NCBI GenBank assembly: GCA_026709725.1
Contig: JAPOSK010000419.1
Span: 1-8,897, forward strand
From: Paracoccaceae bacterium
GTDB lineage: Bacteria; Pseudomonadota; Alphaproteobacteria; Rhodobacterales; Rhodobacteraceae
DNA: 8,897 nt
Reading direction: 5' to 3'
Part shown: positions 6,135 to 8,897 of the stretch, in pieces
Position numbering within the stretch: the stretch's first letter is position 1
Layout: every line of letters starts with the position of its first letter
Notes under the pieces: generated by a model
What the model was told of the DNA's origin: nothing
The model's database searches: none
What the model saw: only the letters and a program-made list of their open reading frames with translations
Translations under genes and position numbers: made by a program

Positions 6135-6908
6135 TCAATGACCCTTGAAGACCGCTGTACGCTTTTCAACAAAGGCCTGCATGCCCTCGGCACGATCATT
6201 GGTTGCAAAGAGGGAATGGAAAAGTCGCCGCTCATGGAGAAGGCCCTCGCGGAGGGAAACCTCTTCCGCGCGGTTGATGGCTTCCTTGAGGGCAATCACT
6301 GCCAAAGGGGGTTGTCTGGTGATGAGGTCGGCAAGTTTCATAACTTCTGACTTCACTTCATCATCGGCAACAACACGAGAGACCAGGCCATTTTGTTCTG
6401 CCTCGGTCGCTGTCATGCGTCGACCTGTCAGATGCATTTCCATTGATTTGGCCTTGCCGATTGCCCTGGTCAGACGCTGGGTCCCGCCAATCCCGGCAAT
6501 GATGCCAAGATTGATCTCGGGCTGACCAAACTGCGCTGACTCGCCGGCAATGATGATGTCGCACATCATTGCAAGTTCACACCCTCCACCAAGGGCCGGG
6601 CCAAGCACACCCGTAATGATGGGTTTCCGGCAGCTCTGGATTGCATCAGAGACAGCTCCGAAACTGTCTGCGGCAAATGCATCGGCAAAGGCACTTTCGA
6701 CCATTTCCTTGATATCAGCTCCCGCACAGTAAACCGTGTCGCCGCCAAAGATCACCATGCACCGGATTTCGGGATTCTGATCGTATTTGACGAGTGCATC
6801 GGTCAGTTCTGTCAGCAGATCCTTGCTGAGCGGGTTCAGTTTGCCACGAGCAAGCGTGACGATTCCAGCCCTGCCTGCCACCTTTGGAACGATGTGTTCG
6901 TATGCCAT
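6135..6908 (-). CDS. Enoyl-CoA hydratase/isomerase (crotonase) family protein
   Basis: This is a cytoplasmic crotonase-fold enzyme that likely hydrates trans-2-enoyl-CoA in fatty-acid or related acyl-CoA breakdown. The 257-residue length is normal for the family. The oxyanion-hole segments are CAGADIKEM (61-69) and GPALGGGCEL (103-112). Glu111 and Glu131 (in GQPEINLG) sit where the two catalytic glutamates of true hydratases lie, which favours hydratase activity over other family reactions. The C-terminal FVEKRTAVFKGH tail is typical. The start is ATG 6908 with GAGG five bases upstream; an in-frame TTG at 7022 would add 38 residues that do not resemble the family. It has its own promoter at 7021-7049. 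The gene sits in this mutM-rpsT position in many alphaproteobacteria, though it has no obvious role in replication. The exact substrate is not deducible. Confidence 0.93.
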   Translation of the reverse strand: MAYEHIVPKVAGRAGIVTLARGKLNPLSKDLLTELTDALVKYDQNPEIRCMVIFGGDTVYCAGADIKEMVESAFADAFAADSFGAVSDAIQSCRKPIITGVLGPALGGGCELAMMCDIIIAGESAQFGQPEINLGIIAGIGGTQRLTRAIGKAKSMEMHLTGRRMTATEAEQNGLVSRVVADDEVKSEVMKLADLITRQPPLAVIALKEAINRAEEVSLREGLLHERRLFHSLFATNDRAEGMQAFVEKRTAVFKGH

Positions 6909-7020
6909 GCGATCCTCTGTCTGTGAGTTTGTGCCCAGGAACAGCACAGTTCGAAATTCAATGTCTTCTTGAGGGTCCGTGATACCGATGGCTGTGGTAT
7001 CTTCGGTGCGTATCCCCTGC

Positions 7021-7049
7021 AATATAGGTCATATGCTGGCAGATTCCAA
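7021..7049 (-). promoter_or_regulatory. sigma-70-type promoter of the enoyl-CoA hydratase gene
   Basis: TTGGAA (7044-7049) and TATATT (7021-7026) are 17 bases apart on the minus strand. Transcription would start near 7014, about 105 bases before the ATG at 6908. Confidence 0.65.
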
Positions 7050-7053
7050 CCTT

Positions 7054-7073
7054 GACAGGGCCTTTCCCCTGTC
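7054..7073. other. perfect 7-bp inverted repeat just upstream of the hydratase promoter
   Basis: GACAGGG and CCCTGTC flank a six-base centre, beginning five bases upstream of the -35 box. The position suits an activator or repressor site; as an RNA hairpin it lacks a T-run. Confidence 0.4.
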
Positions 7074-7108
7074 GGGAATACCAGCTGCCAGGGCCACGAC
7101 CTCTGGTC

Positions 7109-7123
7109 CATATCTCCGATATG
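7109..7123. repeat. 15-bp inverted repeat (possible operator)
   Basis: CATATC-TCC-GATATG has perfect 6-bp arms. It lies about 95-110 bases upstream of the predicted hydratase transcription start. Its length and symmetry suit a dimeric regulator, but none is identified. Confidence 0.35.
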
Positions 7124-7152
7124 AGCATGTCGACAAGTGAGGGAATGCACAG

Positions 7153-7172
7153 TCCGGACATATCCGGACATA
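7153..7172. repeat. 10-bp tandem repeat, two copies
   Basis: The unit TCCGGACATA occurs twice in direct succession. TCCGGA is itself palindromic, so the pair also forms TCCGGA-n4-TCCGGA spaced by one helical turn. It lies between mutM and the hydratase promoter. Confidence 0.5.
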
Positions 7173-7268
7173 TTCTTCAACGCTCCTTTCAGAGCTGTTT
7201 TGTTCCCGATTTCCATTTTGAAGTCTGCTGCCCGGCGTCAAGCCTGGGCCGAGGCGGAACCCGATCCA

Positions 7269-8120
7269 TCAGTCGCGGTTTTTGTCAGGATCCTGACAGT
7301 GGGGACAATAGAATGTTGATCGGCCTGACTGAACAATGCGCCTGATGCGACCATCACAGCCCCGGCGACGACATCGCTCCCCCTCCCGGTCATAGACGGC
7401 GAACTCATTCTGGAAACGTCCGACTTCACCCTCCAGGCTCCGATAGTTCCGCAGGGTGGAGCCGGATGCTGCGATGGCCCGGTGCAGGATTCTGCGTGTG
7501 GCCTGTATCAAGGTGTCGATGTTTTCCGCATGGAGATTCATGGCGGGAGTCTGTGGTGGAATCCGCGACGCCCAGAGGATTTCGGACGCATAGATATTGC
7601 CAATGCCGGCAACAATCATCTGGTCCAGCAGAGCATTCTTGATGGGAGATGTGCGTGCAGCCAGACAGCTGACAAGACTGGCTGTATTGAAATCAGATGC
7701 AAAGGGTTCCGGTCCAAGGATGGCCAGACGGGGATGGGTTGACTCATCGCTGCTGTTGAGCAGGTCAATCATGCCAAAACGCCTTGGATCGTGGAAAGTG
7801 ACCCGCTCGCGGGTGTCGAGATGCCAGATGACATGGTCATGTTTGAGGAGATCAGCGTCGCTGTCGGGTGCAAGAATACGCAGACTGCCAGACATGCCGA
7901 GATGCATAAGGATGACCATTTCGTTCGACAGATCCCAGAGGAGATATTTGCCCCGTCTGCGGATGGCGCAAATTCGGGTATTTCTGCTTTGGGAGACAAA
8001 TTCAGCCGGGATAATCCAGCGCAGATGCGGTCGGCGAACCTCAACATCAGTGATGGTGTGATCGGCGAGATGTTTCGCCAGACCACGACGGACGGTTTCG
8101 ACTTCAGGCAATTCAGGCAT
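7269..8120 (-). CDS. mutM: Formamidopyrimidine-DNA glycosylase (MutM/Fpg)
   Basis: MutM removes 8-oxoguanine and formamidopyrimidines from DNA and cuts the resulting abasic site. The 283-residue product starts MPELPEVETVRRGL, giving the catalytic N-terminal proline and Glu3. Other family marks are Lys58 in RRRGKY, LGMSGSLR (74-81), DPRRFG (111-116), GIGNIYASE (172-180) and a C-terminal zinc finger with Cys250, Cys255, Cys272 and Cys275. The first cysteine pair is CX4C rather than the E. coli CX2C; I recall this as common in alphaproteobacteria. The start at 8120 is fixed by the need for proline at position 2; the open frame extends to 8210 but would bury it. It is divergent from ubiE with 88 bp between starts. 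All catalytic residues are present. Confidence 0.97.
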   Translation of the reverse strand: MPELPEVETVRRGLAKHLADHTITDVEVRRPHLRWIIPAEFVSQSRNTRICAIRRRGKYLLWDLSNEMVILMHLGMSGSLRILAPDSDADLLKHDHVIWHLDTRERVTFHDPRRFGMIDLLNSSDESTHPRLAILGPEPFASDFNTASLVSCLAARTSPIKNALLDQMIVAGIGNIYASEILWASRIPPQTPAMNLHAENIDTLIQATRRILHRAIAASGSTLRNYRSLEGEVGRFQNEFAVYDREGERCRRRGCDGRIRRIVQSGRSTFYCPHCQDPDKNRD

Positions 8121-8126
8121 GGCATT

Positions 8127-8168
8127 CCCGGCAATTTGAAAATCTGACTCTACAATGCCCGGCAATTT
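8127..8168. repeat. 11-bp direct repeats in the mutM-ubiE divergent promoter region
   Basis: CCCGGCAATTT occurs at 8127-8137 and again at 8158-8168, start to start 31 bases, close to three helical turns. Both copies lie in the 88-bp gap between the divergent starts and could bind one regulator twice on the same face of DNA. No convincing -35/-10 pair was found there. Confidence 0.4.
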
Positions 8169-8208
8169 TGCAATAGAACTCCGGCAGGTTTGGGGAAAGT
8201 CGCTGTCC

Positions 8209-8897
8209 ATGCAAGAGAACAGGGTACCCTTTGGTTCGCGTGATGTGACCGAGGAACAGAAATCACGTCTGGTCCGTGATGTGTTTACCCGTGTCTCAAA
8301 CCGCTATGACATGATGAATGATGCAATGTCGCTTGGTATCCACCGGCTCTGGAAAGACGCGGTTGTGAACTGGCTGGCACCCATGCCCCATCAGCATATT
8401 CTCGACCTGGCCGGCGGTACCGGTGACCTTGCCAAACGTATACTTGGACACTCACCCCGGACCAGGGTGACAGTTCTTGATCTCACAGCCGATATGGTTG
8501 AGGTCGGTCGGGACCGCCTGCGGGCAGGGCCGGTCAGTGATCAGGTCTCATGGGTGGTGGGTGATGCTCTGGGATGCCCGTTCCCGACCGGGGCATTTGA
8601 CGGCTGTACCATCGGATTTGGGATCCGCAACTTCCAGGCAATCCCGACTGCTCTTGATGAAATCTATCGCCTGCTCAAATTTGGTGGAAAACTGGCCATC
8701 CTGGAATTCAGTACGCTTCGGCATGATGTCCTGCAAACAGCCTATGACTGGTATTCCGACGCGATCATCCCGCGCCTTGGTTCCGCGATCGCCAACGACC
8801 GGGACAGTTATGTCTATCTGGTTGAAAGCATCCGCCGCTTCCCTCCCCCCGGTACATTCATGTCCCTTATGCGCGATGCGGGATTCGAATCTGTCGA
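8209..8897 (+). CDS. ubiE: UbiE C-methyltransferase of ubiquinone/menaquinone synthesis (3' end missing)
   Basis: UbiE is the SAM-dependent enzyme that methylates the ring carbon of the ubiquinone precursor (and of demethylmenaquinone where present). The 229 residues in the window match the family from the start: VRDVFTRVSNRYDMMNDAMSLG (23-43), the SAM-binding motif I LDLAGGTGD (66-73), GFGIRN (136-141), LKFGGKLAILEFS (156-168) and DSYVYLVESIRRFP (199-212). Related proteins are about 250 residues, so only the last 20 or so codons run off the edge. The ATG at 8209 has GGGGAAAG about nine bases upstream. It is divergent from mutM. In alphaproteobacteria ubiB often follows ubiE; that lies outside the window. 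Confidence 0.96.
   Translation, partial: MQENRVPFGSRDVTEEQKSRLVRDVFTRVSNRYDMMNDAMSLGIHRLWKDAVVNWLAPMPHQHILDLAGGTGDLAKRILGHSPRTRVTVLDLTADMVEVGRDRLRAGPVSDQVSWVVGDALGCPFPTGAFDGCTIGFGIRNFQAIPTALDEIYRLLKFGGKLAILEFSTLRHDVLQTAYDWYSDAIIPRLGSAIANDRDSYVYLVESIRRFPPPGTFMSLMRDAGFESV

Larger units (their letters stand above)
6909..7268. other. 360-bp spacer between mutM and the hydratase gene
   Basis: No credible gene is present. The half near the hydratase gene contains its promoter (7021-7049) and leader of about 105 bases. The other half holds a 7-bp hairpin (7054-7073), a 15-bp inverted repeat (7109-7123) and a 10-bp tandem repeat (7153-7172). I see no hairpin plus T-run terminator for mutM. Confidence 0.6.

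Noticed and set aside
6836..7216. 126-codon minus-strand open frame upstream of and overlapping the hydratase gene
   Set aside because: It overlaps the conserved start of the hydratase in another frame and its product has no recognisable features.

Overview
This window looks like the dnaA neighbourhood of an alphaproteobacterial chromosome. The gene order ubiE / mutM - enoyl-CoA hydratase - rpsT - dnaA - dnaN - recF, with ubiE divergent from the rest, is a conserved alphaproteobacterial arrangement. The CX4C zinc finger of MutM, the RecF and the S20 sequences fit that assignment. Base composition of most of the window is moderate (mid-50s % GC by eye). I cannot name a genus; Rhodospirillales or Acetobacteraceae-like is a guess.

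Layout from left to right. Positions 1-125 hold the very GC-rich 3' end of an unidentified plus-strand gene. Converging on it from the right are recF (355-1476), dnaN (1507-2619) and dnaA (2704-4029), all on the minus strand, preceded by a small rhodanese gene (4076-4501) in the same direction. gyrB, which often follows recF in this cluster, is not present. A non-coding stretch of about 1.26 kb (4502-5760) separates rhodanese-dnaA from rpsT (5761-6024, minus). It contains a candidate dnaA-operon promoter, an AT-rich tract, several hairpins and many GANTC sites, but no canonical DnaA box that I could find. Upstream of rpsT are an enoyl-CoA hydratase/isomerase gene (6135-6908, minus) and mutM (7269-8120, minus), each with its own spacer. 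ubiE (8209 to the edge, plus) is divergent from mutM.

Functionally, DnaA starts replication, DnaN is the replisome sliding clamp, and RecF loads recombination proteins at gaps. The other genes act in ribosome assembly (S20), oxidised-base repair (MutM), ubiquinone/menaquinone methylation (UbiE), acyl-CoA metabolism and sulfur transfer. Good sigma-70-like promoters are visible before rpsT (TTGACA-17-TATCCG), the hydratase gene (TTGGAA-17-TATATT) and the rhodanese-dnaA unit (TTGAAT-17-TCTAAT).

I do not see a new defence or mobile system. The unusual features are in the replication genes. The DnaA recognition helix is one residue shorter than the usual FGGRDHTTV and has Tyr in place of the DNA-contacting His. 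The DnaN peptide-binding pocket is altered (AIDGFQM for ATDGHRL; MPSR end for MPMRL). dnaA lacks a Shine-Dalgarno and may be read by coupling to a 15-codon ORF bridging it to the rhodanese gene. A 12-bp inverted repeat flanks the promoter and AT-rich tract of this operon.
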